The notes beneath the pieces are model-generated. The model worked only from the letters and a program-made list of their open reading frames with translations, ran no database searches and was not told the DNA's origin. Positions 51,429 through 60,814 of a DNA stretch of 64,000 nt are shown here, in pieces. The first letter of the stretch is position 1, and every line of letters begins with the position of its first letter. The position numbers and the translations under genes are program-made. Source of the DNA: Aureispira sp. CCB-QB1 (GTDB taxonomy: Bacteria > Bacteroidota > Bacteroidia > Chitinophagales > Saprospiraceae); NCBI RefSeq assembly GCF_000724545.1, contig NZ_JHBV01000030.1, forward strand, positions 248,001 through 312,000, read 5' to 3'.

Positions 51429-52463
51429 ATGAAAGCGTATTTAGAAAAAATAGCCCCTTTTTTCAAAGAATTTATTTTCCAAACCATCCTAACTTTTTTG
51501 GTATTTATCTTCTATGCTATTGATCGAAAAAACCCTCAAATAGAAGCCTACGAAATTGCCTTTTTTTTGAGTTTGGCAACTTCTGCATTTCTAATTAACT
51601 ACATCTTACTTCCCTGTTTTTTTTATGCAAAGAAGTATTTTCATTTTGTTGTAGGTTTAGGAATTGTCATTTTAGCCGCTGTATTGATGGAAGAACTCGT
51701 ATTGGAGAAAATTTATTTTCCAGATACAAGAGGGCACCGATTTTCTAGTATTTTCTATACCTCAATCGGAATTTTGCCTGTTGTAACGATTCTAGTAGGG
51801 TTTAAATTTTGTTGGGATTTGATCGAACAGCAGCAACAACTAGAGCACCTAAAGGCGATTGTACAAGAAAGCGAATTGCAATATTTAAATTCTCAAATCA
51901 ACCCTCATTTCTTATTTAACAACCTCAATAATTTATATGCTCACGCCATTGAAGAATCGCCTCAAACCCCTGAAATAATTTTAGATTTATCCGCTACACT
52001 GCGTTATATGCTGTACGACTGCAAGGCTACCTCAGTCCCATTAAAAAAAGAAATCGAACATCTAGAAAACTTTATTCGCATCAGCAAATTGCAAATTGAA
52101 GATAGAGGTCATATTCAATTCCACTACCCTGACTTAGCGCAATATTATGAGATTGCACCTTTAATCTTGATTGTTTTTGTTGAAAATGCCTTTAAACATA
52201 GTACTGCTAGTCAAGTGGCACAAATTACAATTAATGTTCAATTAGAAATCACTGCATCTGGATACTTAGAATTCACATGCACCAATTCTTTTGACAAACA
52301 ATCCAATACAAAAAATTTATCGCATGGAATTGGTTTAGCTAACGTCAGAAAAAGACTACAATTACTCTATCCACAAAGCCATCAATTGGACATTCAAGAA
52401 AATGGGCAAATGTATCAAGTCTTTTTGTCCTTGCAATTGAAAAGCAAGCGCCCAGTACCCTAA
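51429..52463 (+). CDS. LytS-type sensor histidine kinase
   Basis: A 344-residue membrane histidine kinase. Four membrane helices (about 14-31, 43-66, 70-90, 108-128) are followed by a coiled-coil (about 130-150). The His_kinase domain of the LytS/YehU class has the phospho-acceptor His at about 160 in NSQINPHFLFNNLNN. The ATPase part has VENAFKHS (N box) and SHGIGLANVRKRLQLL (G box). It has no recognisable extracellular sensor beyond the helices. It is convergent with the response regulator, and their stop codons overlap. Confidence 0.92.
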   Translation: MKAYLEKIAPFFKEFIFQTILTFLVFIFYAIDRKNPQIEAYEIAFFLSLATSAFLINYILLPCFFYAKKYFHFVVGLGIVILAAVLMEELVLEKIYFPDTRGHRFSSIFYTSIGILPVVTILVGFKFCWDLIEQQQQLEHLKAIVQESELQYLNSQINPHFLFNNLNNLYAHAIEESPQTPEIILDLSATLRYMLYDCKATSVPLKKEIEHLENFIRISKLQIEDRGHIQFHYPDLAQYYEIAPLILIVFVENAFKHSTASQVAQITINVQLEITASGYLEFTCTNSFDKQSNTKNLSHGIGLANVRKRLQLLYPQSHQLDIQENGQMYQVFLSLQLKSKRPVP

Positions 52464-53155
52464 GTTTTGTACAACTGATTAAGGAATGTTTCTTTGTAAG
52501 CTCTACCAATAGGAACTTTAGCTCCTCCTATCAGGTAAGCACAATTGCCAGATATTTTCTCAATATGCGCGGTATTAACGACAAAAGACTTTTGTATCCG
52601 TACAAATTGCTGGTTGTCCAAACATTCTTCCCAATAACGCAACGGTTCTGAAGATAGATATTTTTTCTGCGCCAAAAATAGCTCTGTATAATCTCCGTCA
52701 GATTTTATATATAAAATATCATTCACCTGAATCTTGATGTGATCGTATCCCGATTTTATAAATAAGGCATCTGGGAAAGTAGTTCTTTTTTCTGAATTAG
52801 AGGGGGGGATACTCTGAGGAATCTTGGCAATTGCCTTAACAAAACGTTGAAAAGAAAATGGCTTTAATAAATAATCTACAACACTCCATTCATAGCTTTC
52901 TAGCGCATAATCGGGAAATGCTGTCGTCAATATAATATGTGGCGGATTCGTGATTGTTTCTAAAAAATCAAGACCTGATATTTTAGGCAAGTGAATATCT
53001 AAAAAGATAACATCAACAGAGTTGGTTTGAAGAAAATTGATGGCTTCAATTCCATTCGAAAAAGTAGCGTCTAGTGTTAAAGCACCTACTTCACTGATGT
53101 ACTTTTTCAAGATTCGCTGAGCAGGTGGTTGATCTTCTATTATAATACAATTCAT
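52460..53155 (-). CDS. LytTR-type response regulator
   Basis: A 231-residue regulator from the ATG at 53155; the TTG-like extension to 53191 is unlikely. The receiver domain (about 1-115) has IIIEDQPPAQ with the acidic pair, the phospho-Asp in VIFLDIHLPKISG (about residue 54), and YLLKPFSFQRF with the Lys. The LytTR DNA-binding domain (about 135-231) starts FIKSGYDHIKIQVNDILYIKSDGDYTEL. It binds direct repeats in promoters. It is almost certainly the partner of the kinase, although each gene has its own promoter because they converge. The two frames overlap by 4 bases. Confidence 0.92.
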   Translation of the reverse strand: MNCIIIEDQPPAQRILKKYISEVGALTLDATFSNGIEAINFLQTNSVDVIFLDIHLPKISGLDFLETITNPPHIILTTAFPDYALESYEWSVVDYLLKPFSFQRFVKAIAKIPQSIPPSNSEKRTTFPDALFIKSGYDHIKIQVNDILYIKSDGDYTELFLAQKKYLSSEPLRYWEECLDNQQFVRIQKSFVVNTAHIEKISGNCAYLIGGAKVPIGRAYKETFLNQLYKT

Positions 53156-53295
53156 TGTTCTATTGATAAGGAAAGTAAAAACAGAAAACAAAGTTTGTTC
53201 TCCTATTGTTCCAATTTCATAGCCTCATTGGCTCTAAAAAAGCTATATATCATTAATTATCAAAATAATCTTCTACAAATTAAATTATTCTTATA

Positions 53296-53730
53296 ATGAA
53301 AGTACTTAATTTCCTCTTAATTGATTTGCCCCCTAGAAGCAAGGATGCAGGCTTACTTTTTTTACGTCTTATTATTGGTGGCGGAATGCTCTTTGGGCAT
53401 GGAATTGGCAAGATGAAAATGCTCTTTGGAGGTGGAGCAATCTCTTTTCCTGATCCATTAGGAATGGGCGTTGAAATCTCTTTATTTTTAGCTGTTTTTG
53501 CGGAAGTACTCTGTTCTATTCTTATAATGCTAGGTTTATTTACTCGAGCAGCCCTAGTTCCGTTAATTTTTACAATGTTTGTTGCTTTATTTCTGGTTCA
53601 TTTGTCAGACCCATTTCCAAAGCAAGAAAAAGCCATTCTGTATGGAGCGACTTATATTGCTTTATTTCTGCTTGGACCTGGACGTTATGCCTTGGACGAG
53701 CAACTAAAAAAGCGAATTGGAAAAAGATAA
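53296..53730 (+). CDS. DoxX family membrane protein
   Basis: A 144-residue integral membrane protein with four helices. The DoxX signature is LLFLRLIIGGGMLFGHGIGKM near residues 20-40, and a second half, AVFAEVLCSILIMLGLFTRAALVPLIFTM, follows. DoxX proteins are quinone-linked or antioxidant-associated in some bacteria, but the function here is unknown. The divergent arrangement to the response regulator gene (104 bases between the starts) may allow control by LytTR-type binding. No terminator is clear except the shared hairpin 53781-53802. Confidence 0.85.
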   Translation: MKVLNFLLIDLPPRSKDAGLLFLRLIIGGGMLFGHGIGKMKMLFGGGAISFPDPLGMGVEISLFLAVFAEVLCSILIMLGLFTRAALVPLIFTMFVALFLVHLSDPFPKQEKAILYGATYIALFLLGPGRYALDEQLKKRIGKR

Positions 53731-53773
53731 TTTTTTTTGCAATTCGCTCAATCAGTTCTTAAGTTCAATGCTT

Positions 53774-53802
53774 ATTTAAAAGCCCCTACTCTATAAGGGG
53801 CT
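53774..53802 (-). terminator. Rho-independent terminator after the OppC-like gene
   Basis: Stem AGCCCCT (53781-53787) with AGGGGCT (53796-53802), 8-base loop, then TTTT on the minus strand. It begins 4 bases past the stop. Confidence 0.7.
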
Positions 53803-53806
53803 GCCC

Positions 53807-55135
53807 TTATTCTCTTAATCGAGGATCAAGTGCTTCTGTTAAACCTTCTCCTATTAAATTGAAAATGGTTACCGTTATAAAAATGGCAAACCCTGGAAAA
53901 ATTGCCAACCACCAAGCAGAGAATTTATCTCTTGATAGTTGTAATAATGATCCCCAAGTAACTTGATCATCTGGGATTCCTACTCCAATAAACGATAGAA
54001 AGGCTTCTGTTAGAATAGCCGTGGCTACTCCAAAAGCAATGGCAATCAAAACAGGTGCTAAAGCATTTGGCAAAGCATGGCGCCATATAATTCTAAACTC
54101 ACTATATCCAAAAGCTTGAGCAGCTTCAATATATTCCAAACGTCGAATTCGAAGCAATTCTGCTCGAATAAATTTTGCGATACCTGTCCAACTTACAGTT
54201 CCAATAATAACCATAACAAATAGCACAGAAGGTTTTTCTATAATAGCAACGATGGCTAAAATTAAAATCAACAATGGAATCGAGTTTACTATTTCTATAA
54301 AACGCATCACAATAATATCTAAAGCAACCGTAACCTTTTTACCCAAGAAAGGAATTCGTTTTAGTGGTATTGCTAACAAATTCGCCAAAGATAACAAACC
54401 GATAAACCACGCAAATATAACGCCTAAACCGCTTAGTAAGCGCCCTTCTCCAATCAAATCAGCGATGACATAACCATTTGTAATAAATGCATAAAAAACA
54501 GCTAATATAAAACCAATTATATTCAAGGCAATTCTAATCCTAGAAACCTTCAAACGCTCATCACCAAAATACCCCGAAATAGCGCCAAAAAACAATCCAA
54601 TCAATGTTGCTATAGACATCGCAACCAAACCAACCAACATAGCAGTTCTAGTTCCATGAATCATTCCTGCTGCTACATCTTGTCCAATTCGTTCTGTTCC
54701 CAAATAGTGCCAACCTCGGTTTGTCCCCTCCTCAAAATTTTGCTCTCCAAATGGGCTTTTGAATTTATTATTTTGAGCATCTCTGGTTGTTGCAGAGTAA
54801 GTAATTGGAGGAAAGATAGCGTAGTCATAGTCCTGCTCTAACCATTTGGTCGAGATAAATTTTTCGTCCCATGTGGACAAACCTAAATCAACTAAGTATT
54901 GATGAAAAATAGGAAAGTGGGTCTCTCCATCTAGTTCACAATAAAATGGACGTTCGTTCGCTATAAAATCAGCAGAAATGGCTATAAACAATATCACATA
55001 AAAAACACGTAACGACCATACAGCCAACCTATTTTTGAAAAACTGTTTTCGAACAATTGCCCAATAGCTTCTATCTTCCGACTCTTCAATCGCCTTAGCT
55101 ATTATATCCGTTCTTTTTTTATTTAGAAAAAACAT
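53807..55135 (-). CDS. Peptide-type ABC transporter permease, OppC-like, extended
   Basis: A 442-residue inner-membrane permease. The N-terminal OppC/DppC domain has SLRVFYVILFIAISADFIANERP. The usual periplasmic loop carries an extra acidic and aromatic segment (about 65-130). The signature GTERIGQDVAAGMIHGTRTAMLVG is present. The EAA loop, EAAQAFGYSEFRIIWRHALPNA, docks the ATPase. Two more hydrophobic segments lie between about 205 and 260, giving a longer core than the 300-residue OppC. It is the second gene of a two-permease operon, 6 bases after the OppB-like gene. ATPase and binding-protein genes are not in the window. Confidence 0.85.
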   Translation of the reverse strand: MFFLNKKRTDIIAKAIEESEDRSYWAIVRKQFFKNRLAVWSLRVFYVILFIAISADFIANERPFYCELDGETHFPIFHQYLVDLGLSTWDEKFISTKWLEQDYDYAIFPPITYSATTRDAQNNKFKSPFGEQNFEEGTNRGWHYLGTERIGQDVAAGMIHGTRTAMLVGLVAMSIATLIGLFFGAISGYFGDERLKVSRIRIALNIIGFILAVFYAFITNGYVIADLIGEGRLLSGLGVIFAWFIGLLSLANLLAIPLKRIPFLGKKVTVALDIIVMRFIEIVNSIPLLILILAIVAIIEKPSVLFVMVIIGTVSWTGIAKFIRAELLRIRRLEYIEAAQAFGYSEFRIIWRHALPNALAPVLIAIAFGVATAILTEAFLSFIGVGIPDDQVTWGSLLQLSRDKFSAWWLAIFPGFAIFITVTIFNLIGEGLTEALDPRLRE

Positions 55136-55141
55136 ACTTAT

Positions 55142-56914
55142 TTATTTAAAAGATACACGTGGGTCCACAATAGCATATAAAATATCTGCAATCAAATTAC
55201 CAATCATGGTCAGTATGGCGGCAAACATTACAATTGTAAACACAACAGGCCAATCTCTTGATGTAATAGACATCAATACTAGTTGTCCCATTCCTGGTAT
55301 GGCATAAATCAACTCGATGGCAATAGACCCCGACAATGCTCTTGGAAAAACCGAACTAAACAACGTAATAATTGGGAATAAAGAATTTCTAAAAGCGTGT
55401 TTCCAAACTACTTTTCGTTCGCTCAATCCTTTGGCTCTTGCCGTACGAATATAATCTTGGCGAATAACGCCCAGCATAGAGCCTCTCATTTGACGTGATA
55501 AATAAGCAAACGAACCATACGTGATGCAGAAAATTGGCAGGGCAAGGTGGTGTGCTGCATCCCAAAATTTCATCCATGTAGTAGCATTAGGATCTTCTAC
55601 CAAATCCAAATCTTGAGCCCCACTAGTCGGAAACCAATCTAATAACTCGCTGTATTCTGCGGTAGTAAAGAAAACTAATAAAATCGTCCCAATCCAAAAA
55701 CTTGGCAAGGAATACAGAATGAACAACACCGCTGTATTAATGTTATCAATCACCTTTTTTCCTTTTAGTTTCCACAAAGCACTCTTAACCCCCAAAGGGA
55801 TAGAAATCAAATAGGAAATTAAGATGGCAAAAAAGTTCATGATCAAAGTCCAATACAAAGCATCCTTCATTTTGAGTGACACCTGCTTTCGATCAATATA
55901 AGAAAGCCCAAAATCACCTCTTAAAAATCCTTTACTAGCATATCTAGTCAAATTGGCAGACAAACTATCTCGTTCAGAAGACAAGACATTCAAAGATGCC
56001 TTTAAAGCTTCCTGATCCTGTAAGTATTGTTCAATTTGTAGTTCATTGGTTGCAAACACTTGACGCAAACTATCTGGATTGGCATTCGTCGTCGCACTAT
56101 CTAATTCTTGCTGAATCGTATAATTTCGACCTCTCAGCTTACTAATAGAGTTATTTAGACGTCTTTTTTGAGGCACTAAATCTGTAATTTCAGTAGACAA
56201 TTCCTCTATTCTATAATGGCTAGAACTATCTACTTTGCTAAACCAAGGATAATCGCCAAACATCCAAGTGTGATATTGAGAGTTGAGACCATACCATCGA
56301 ACCGCAGGAAGATACAATTGTAATCTAGTGGGATTGTTTTTTAGATAGTTATATTTATCAATCAAACTATTCCAATCTTCTCGAATAGATTCCATGCCAT
56401 TGTTTGGGGTTGCCAAAGAATCTTTTAGTAAATTCAGTTTAAACTGAATGGCACCATCTTCATACTCATTAAACAAATCATTAATACAGTTTCTTGCTGT
56501 ACGTTGTGTAGAATATCGAGCATCTTCAACATCTGCAGATTTGTAATGGATAGCTTTTAACGTTTCGTAATAATCCATTACAGCTGCCGAATTTCCATAT
56601 TCATCAATCAATCGACTAATGGTTTCTCGATGGTTTCGTTTGTTGATCGTGTATAAATCGGTAGGATAAGCCGCAGAAGTAAACAAGAAATAAAAAGCAG
56701 GCTTGTCCAAGCCCAAACTTGCCGCCACCTGTGCATATGCTTTTTCTCCGTTAACCAAATCAGATCGTTGTCCAACGCCATTGCTATCATTTCCTCCCAT
56801 TACAACCAACACAGGGTCACCTGGCGCCATTTTACTTAAACCAAAAATAAGTAGAGAAATGACAAAAAAGGTTGGAATAAAAATCAATATACGTTTAATG
56901 ATATATTGAAACAT
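55142..56914 (-). CDS. Peptide-type ABC transporter permease, OppB-like, with large insertion
   Basis: A 590-residue inner-membrane permease. The N-terminus IIKRILIFIPTFFVISLLIFGLSKMAPGDP is typical OppB. A long hydrophilic region of about 260 residues (75-335) with coiled-coil character (for example LVPQKRRLNNSISKLRGRN) interrupts the normal periplasmic loop, before RGDFGLSYIDRKQV resumes the family pattern. The EAA loop reads RTARAKGLSERKVVWKHAFRNSLFP. Normal OppB has about 310-340 residues. The insertion is periplasmic by topology and might contact the peptidoglycan or a binding protein. It forms an operon with the OppC-like gene. Confidence 0.85.
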   Translation of the reverse strand: MFQYIIKRILIFIPTFFVISLLIFGLSKMAPGDPVLVVMGGNDSNGVGQRSDLVNGEKAYAQVAASLGLDKPAFYFLFTSAAYPTDLYTINKRNHRETISRLIDEYGNSAAVMDYYETLKAIHYKSADVEDARYSTQRTARNCINDLFNEYEDGAIQFKLNLLKDSLATPNNGMESIREDWNSLIDKYNYLKNNPTRLQLYLPAVRWYGLNSQYHTWMFGDYPWFSKVDSSSHYRIEELSTEITDLVPQKRRLNNSISKLRGRNYTIQQELDSATTNANPDSLRQVFATNELQIEQYLQDQEALKASLNVLSSERDSLSANLTRYASKGFLRGDFGLSYIDRKQVSLKMKDALYWTLIMNFFAILISYLISIPLGVKSALWKLKGKKVIDNINTAVLFILYSLPSFWIGTILLVFFTTAEYSELLDWFPTSGAQDLDLVEDPNATTWMKFWDAAHHLALPIFCITYGSFAYLSRQMRGSMLGVIRQDYIRTARAKGLSERKVVWKHAFRNSLFPIITLFSSVFPRALSGSIAIELIYAIPGMGQLVLMSITSRDWPVVFTIVMFAAILTMIGNLIADILYAIVDPRVSFK

Positions 56915-57143
56915 TGTTTCTTATTATGTGTGTATTAGCCTATAAAATTTACGATGATTTTGGTTGTTCCAAACAACCTTTTAGACTCCTATTATTTTTC
57001 CATAGAGTCTATTTCTCCTAAGAGCCTTCAAAAATAGAGAATCCTTTTGTATTTAAGGAACTTTGTTTGAACGATTTTAAAGAAAGTTGTTTGTCTTACG
57101 CCCTATGACGAGAATTCTCCTTCTTTCTGTCTTCCTTTAGAAT

Positions 57144-57938
57144 CTATCCTTGAGATGCCCCTTTTTTTAGTACCAACAAAGGGATAATCGTCTCAAAAGC
57201 CATCTTTTGAGCTTTGCTATATTGTAGTATCTTTTGAAATGTATTTCGAACAGACGCAACTGTGACTAGCAAGTGAAGGTTATTATTATACGAAAAAGCA
57301 TGCAAAGCAGACGCATAATCCTCTATCACCACATGGTTTTCGCCTTCAACATCGTCATACTTTCCTTGTGGTAAATGAGTTACGTATAATTTAGCTTTAA
57401 AAGCTGCGGCAATTTCTTTTACTCTAGGATATACCGCTTGCCAAGCTGGGTTGACAGGAGTAACGTAGGCAATGTTTTTAATTTCTTGAAAAACGATTCC
57501 TTTAGGAACAACCAAAACGGGTACATTTACAACGGCTTCTATGGTTGTAGAAATGATGGTCCCCCAAATAATTTTCTTAAAACTACTGCTACTATCTTTC
57601 GTTCCTATAACAATCAAATCCAAATCTTTCTGCTGGTTGGCATAGGTAGCAATCATTTCTTTAGCATATCCCAACTCTACTTCTTGGCTAACTTTCACCT
57701 GTTCTACTTCAAACTCATTCAACCAATTTTGAAGCATACGCTGAGCAGCCTGTTTCTGTTCTTGTAACAGTTGATGCCGCAAAATTCCAGGTACTAAAAT
57801 ATCCATATTAGGCTCACAGATATGCAGCAAATCAATTTCAGCTCCAAATCGTCGAGCAATTGCAAGAGTGTATTCAAAAGCTTTTTTGGAACTTTCGCTA
57901 CAACTAGTTGGAAATAGTATTTTTTTAATCGTTGGCAT
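57144..57938 (-). CDS. Universal stress protein, tandem UspA domains
   Basis: A 264-residue cytoplasmic protein with two UspA domains (about 1-143 and 148-262). The first has KKILFPTSCSESSKKAFEYTLAIARRFGAEIDLLHI and GTKDSSSSFKKIIWGTIISTTIEAVVNVPVLVVP, close to the ATP-binding G-2X-G-9X-G(S/T) pattern but without the full glycines, so nucleotide binding is uncertain. The second is more divergent and ends in a short basic tail. Such proteins respond to stress or energy limitation. It stands alone on the minus strand between the permease operon and porX. Confidence 0.85.
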   Translation of the reverse strand: MPTIKKILFPTSCSESSKKAFEYTLAIARRFGAEIDLLHICEPNMDILVPGILRHQLLQEQKQAAQRMLQNWLNEFEVEQVKVSQEVELGYAKEMIATYANQQKDLDLIVIGTKDSSSSFKKIIWGTIISTTIEAVVNVPVLVVPKGIVFQEIKNIAYVTPVNPAWQAVYPRVKEIAAAFKAKLYVTHLPQGKYDDVEGENHVVIEDYASALHAFSYNNNLHLLVTVASVRNTFQKILQYSKAQKMAFETIIPLLVLKKGASQG

Positions 57939-58160
57939 ATTAATTTATCTGTAAAACCTGTTTAATAGATGAGCTTTATTACCTATATTAAGATTCAAAA
58001 TAGCATTGCAGGACAATATACTATATCTTCATTCAAAAATCAAGCTTTGTAATTTTTTATATTAGAGATTATTACCGTGCAATAGAACACATGTATAAGA
58101 TTTTTTTTTGCAAGGCAAAAGGTATTTTGGGTTTTCTCTGCGTTCTCTAATTAGATAGTT

Positions 58161-58197
58161 AAAAATGGCTATTCCTAAACGAAATAGCCATTTTTTT
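58161..58197. terminator. Rho-independent terminator after porX
   Basis: Stem AAAAATGGCTATT (58161-58173) with AATAGCCATTTTT (58183-58195), 9-base loop. T-runs are present on both strands, so it is bidirectional. It lies 23 bases past the stop of porX. Nothing else is seen in the gap 57939-58219. Confidence 0.8.
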
Positions 58198-58219
58198 GAA
58201 GAACAATATAGTCTGTCAA

Positions 58220-59785
58220 TTATAATTTGCGGCTTCTCAACTTAATAATTGGTATGATGATTTCTTCCAAAGAAATCCCTCCATGTTGAAAAGTATTTTG
58301 ATAATATTTATTGTAATGATTATAATTATTAGGGTAAAGGAAAAATTTATTGTTTTTAGCAAAAATAAACGTCGAACTTACATTAGGCGTAGGCAGTTTA
58401 GCATCAGCAGGGCGGCGTACATCTAGTACGTCTTTGCGATCGTATTGCAAATTTTTTCCTACTTTATAACGCAAATTAGTCGTTGTTTCTCTATCTCCAA
58501 CAACTTTAGACGGCTCGTTGACACGAATACTGCCATGATCTGTTCCTATGAATAACTGAACATCGTGTTCGGCTATAATTTTTAGTGCCTCCCAAATCGC
58601 AGAGTGAGAGAACCAAGAACGTGTCAAAGAACGATATGCTTTTTCGTCACTTGCCAATTCTTTTAAAATTTCCATTTCTGTACGAGCATGAGACAACATA
58701 TCTATAAAGTTATAGACAATGGCTGTAAAATCATTATTCAAGCAATTCTGAATCGTATCCACCAACTGCTTGCCTTTGTCTACAGTAGTTACTTTATAAT
58801 AAGCGTGTTTAACAGGTTTGCGGAAAGTACGTCGAATTTGCTCTGAAAGCAATTTTTCTTCGTGCATATTTTTGCCACCTTTCTCATTGTCATTCAACCA
58901 ATAATCGGGATAATACTCTTGAATTTCGCTTGGCATCAAACCTGCAAAAATGGAGTTACGACTATACTGCGTTGTCGTTGGCAAGATGCTATAAAAATAA
59001 TCTTCTTCTTCGATTCTATAATACTCCGACACAATCGGCTCTATCATTTTCCATTGGTCGTAACGCAAATTATCTAACAACAAAAAGAAGGTTGGTCGAT
59101 CTGAATTCACATCAGGAAAAACCATAGACCGCAGCAAATCATGCGACATAACGGGCGCATCATCATCGTTATTGATCCAATGCAAATAATTGCGCTCTAC
59201 ATATTTTGAAAACTCTGCATTTGCTTGCTCTTTTTGAGTAGCCAGAATTTCCGCCATGCTTGTTGTATTGGATTCATCCAATTTGAGTTCCCAATGAATG
59301 ATCTTTTTATAAATTTCTGCCCATTCTTGAAATTCTAGACCACTATTGATTTCCATAAAAATTTTCCGAAATTCTTGCTGATAATCTGTAGCCGTTTGTT
59401 CGCGCACCAAGCGATCTGAGTCAATCAATTTGCGAATTGAAGTCAATATTTGTACAGGGTTAACTGGTTTGATTAGATAATCGCTAATCTGAGAACCAAT
59501 AGCCTGTTCCATAACGCCCTCTTCTTCATTTTTGGTAATCATAACCACGGGCACACTTGGCAATATTTCTTTGATTCTAGGCAAGGTTTCTAACCCTGTT
59601 ATACCTGGCATACTTTCATCCAAAAAGATGACATCAATGTTTCCCATATGCTCCTCGACTTCCTCTATTGCATCGTGACCATTCGATACCGTAATCACTT
59701 TGTAGCCTTTTTTTTCTAGAAACATAATTTGAGGCTTGAGCAATCTAATCTCATCATCAGCCCACAGTATTGTGATATTGTCCAT
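58220..59785 (-). CDS. porX: PorX, T9SS response regulator with PglZ-type domain
   Basis: A 521-residue orphan response regulator. The receiver domain (residues 1-120) has ILWADDEIRLLKPQ and the phospho-Asp at 56 in VIFLDESMPGITG, with YLIKPVNPVQIL. A linker (about 125-215) follows. The C-terminal PglZ/alkaline-phosphatase-like region (about 225-515) has TFFLLLDNLRYDQWKMI, ILPTTTQYSRNSIFAGLMPSEI and FIGTDHGSIRVNEPSKVVGDRE, which supply the metal and substrate residues. In Porphyromonas and Flavobacterium relatives PorX controls T9SS gene expression with the kinase PorY and sigma factor SigP; PorY and SigP are not in the window. It confirms an active T9SS here. Confidence 0.95.
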   Translation of the reverse strand: MDNITILWADDEIRLLKPQIMFLEKKGYKVITVSNGHDAIEEVEEHMGNIDVIFLDESMPGITGLETLPRIKEILPSVPVVMITKNEEEGVMEQAIGSQISDYLIKPVNPVQILTSIRKLIDSDRLVREQTATDYQQEFRKIFMEINSGLEFQEWAEIYKKIIHWELKLDESNTTSMAEILATQKEQANAEFSKYVERNYLHWINNDDDAPVMSHDLLRSMVFPDVNSDRPTFFLLLDNLRYDQWKMIEPIVSEYYRIEEEDYFYSILPTTTQYSRNSIFAGLMPSEIQEYYPDYWLNDNEKGGKNMHEEKLLSEQIRRTFRKPVKHAYYKVTTVDKGKQLVDTIQNCLNNDFTAIVYNFIDMLSHARTEMEILKELASDEKAYRSLTRSWFSHSAIWEALKIIAEHDVQLFIGTDHGSIRVNEPSKVVGDRETTTNLRYKVGKNLQYDRKDVLDVRRPADAKLPTPNVSSTFIFAKNNKFFLYPNNYNHYNKYYQNTFQHGGISLEEIIIPIIKLRSRKL

Positions 59786-60607
59786 TTAGCTTAAGAATTT
59801 GTAAAAGTGAAATAACACTACTTTTCTCTTACAATAAGAGATCATTTGTGTTGTTTATTTATAAATGCCTTGAAAGTGTAGAGGTACGCTCAATAAGCTT
59901 GGTTTATTTTTATTTAGTTGTCCATTAACTCCTTCTAATCTTACCTGTTTCACACAAGTCTGTTTGTTACAAATACCTCAACAATTTTTTAGAGATATAT
60001 TCTTATAACTCCATAGATGGTATTTAAGTATTGACCAAACTATTTTTATTGCTCCCTGTATGCATTTATTAGATTGCAACTAAACATAGTTAAGATGTAA
60101 TTTTAATGGCTTCTTGTTTCTTGATTTATTCTAATTGGTTAGAATAGAATGACACGTTTTTGCAAGTGCTGGCTAAAGATAGTCTTTAAACTTAAAAAAA
60201 TCAAGTTTAGTATAATGAATACTTCGTGTATTTTTTCATTTTCTAGACAAAAAAGAAAATCTCTCTTACATCAAATTAATTATCAAAACATTAGCAATTT
60301 TAGATTTCTTAAAACGCATCACGCTCATACAATACAACCCAATGAACTAAACAGCAGTTATCTAATGACATAAGCCTACTTACAATAAAGTTAACTTTTT
60401 GCCCCCTTTAAACCACCTACATACACACCTACTAATCAACACAAAATAAAAAATAATTAAATAAATAAAATTTTAAATAAATGTATAATACATTTCATTT
60501 TCTTAGTTTTTCATATTATATTAACCTATAATTGAAGAAACGAAATTTGCATAACCCTCAAAAAATGTCTTATTTCCCCTGTACCTCTCAAATTAAATAC
60601 CCGTGAT

Positions 60608-60634
60608 TTTGTCTGAATGTCCCTTACAGACAAA
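60608..60634. promoter_or_regulatory. Perfect hairpin in the leader of the CxxC surface-protein gene
   Basis: Arms TTTGTCTG (60608-60615) and CAGACAAA (60627-60634) around an 11-base loop with ATGTCCCT-like sequence, about 180 bases upstream of the gene at 60815. Part of the motif, with TACCCGT, recurs before the second paralogue (63454-63488). The rest of the gap 59786-60814 shows no supportable gene; a 74-codon frame at 60149-60373 is not convincing. Confidence 0.4.
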
Positions 60635-60814
60635 TCAGAATCCTACTACTTACACCTGTCCATAATTCCATTTATTCCCCAACTTGTTGTAAGTAAATTC
60701 CTCTTTTAAAACCTCCCCTTCAATATTAAAAAATAGCTCTTGTTAAATGTAACGACATTTCAACAACAGGTTTCCTATGTCCATAACATTACTTAACCAC
60801 CAAACCTAACAAAT

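Noticed and set aside
60149-60373. 74-codon frame upstream of the CxxC surface protein
   Set aside because: Composition is Lys/Asn/Phe-rich as expected by chance in A/T-rich DNA, and there is no conserved feature.
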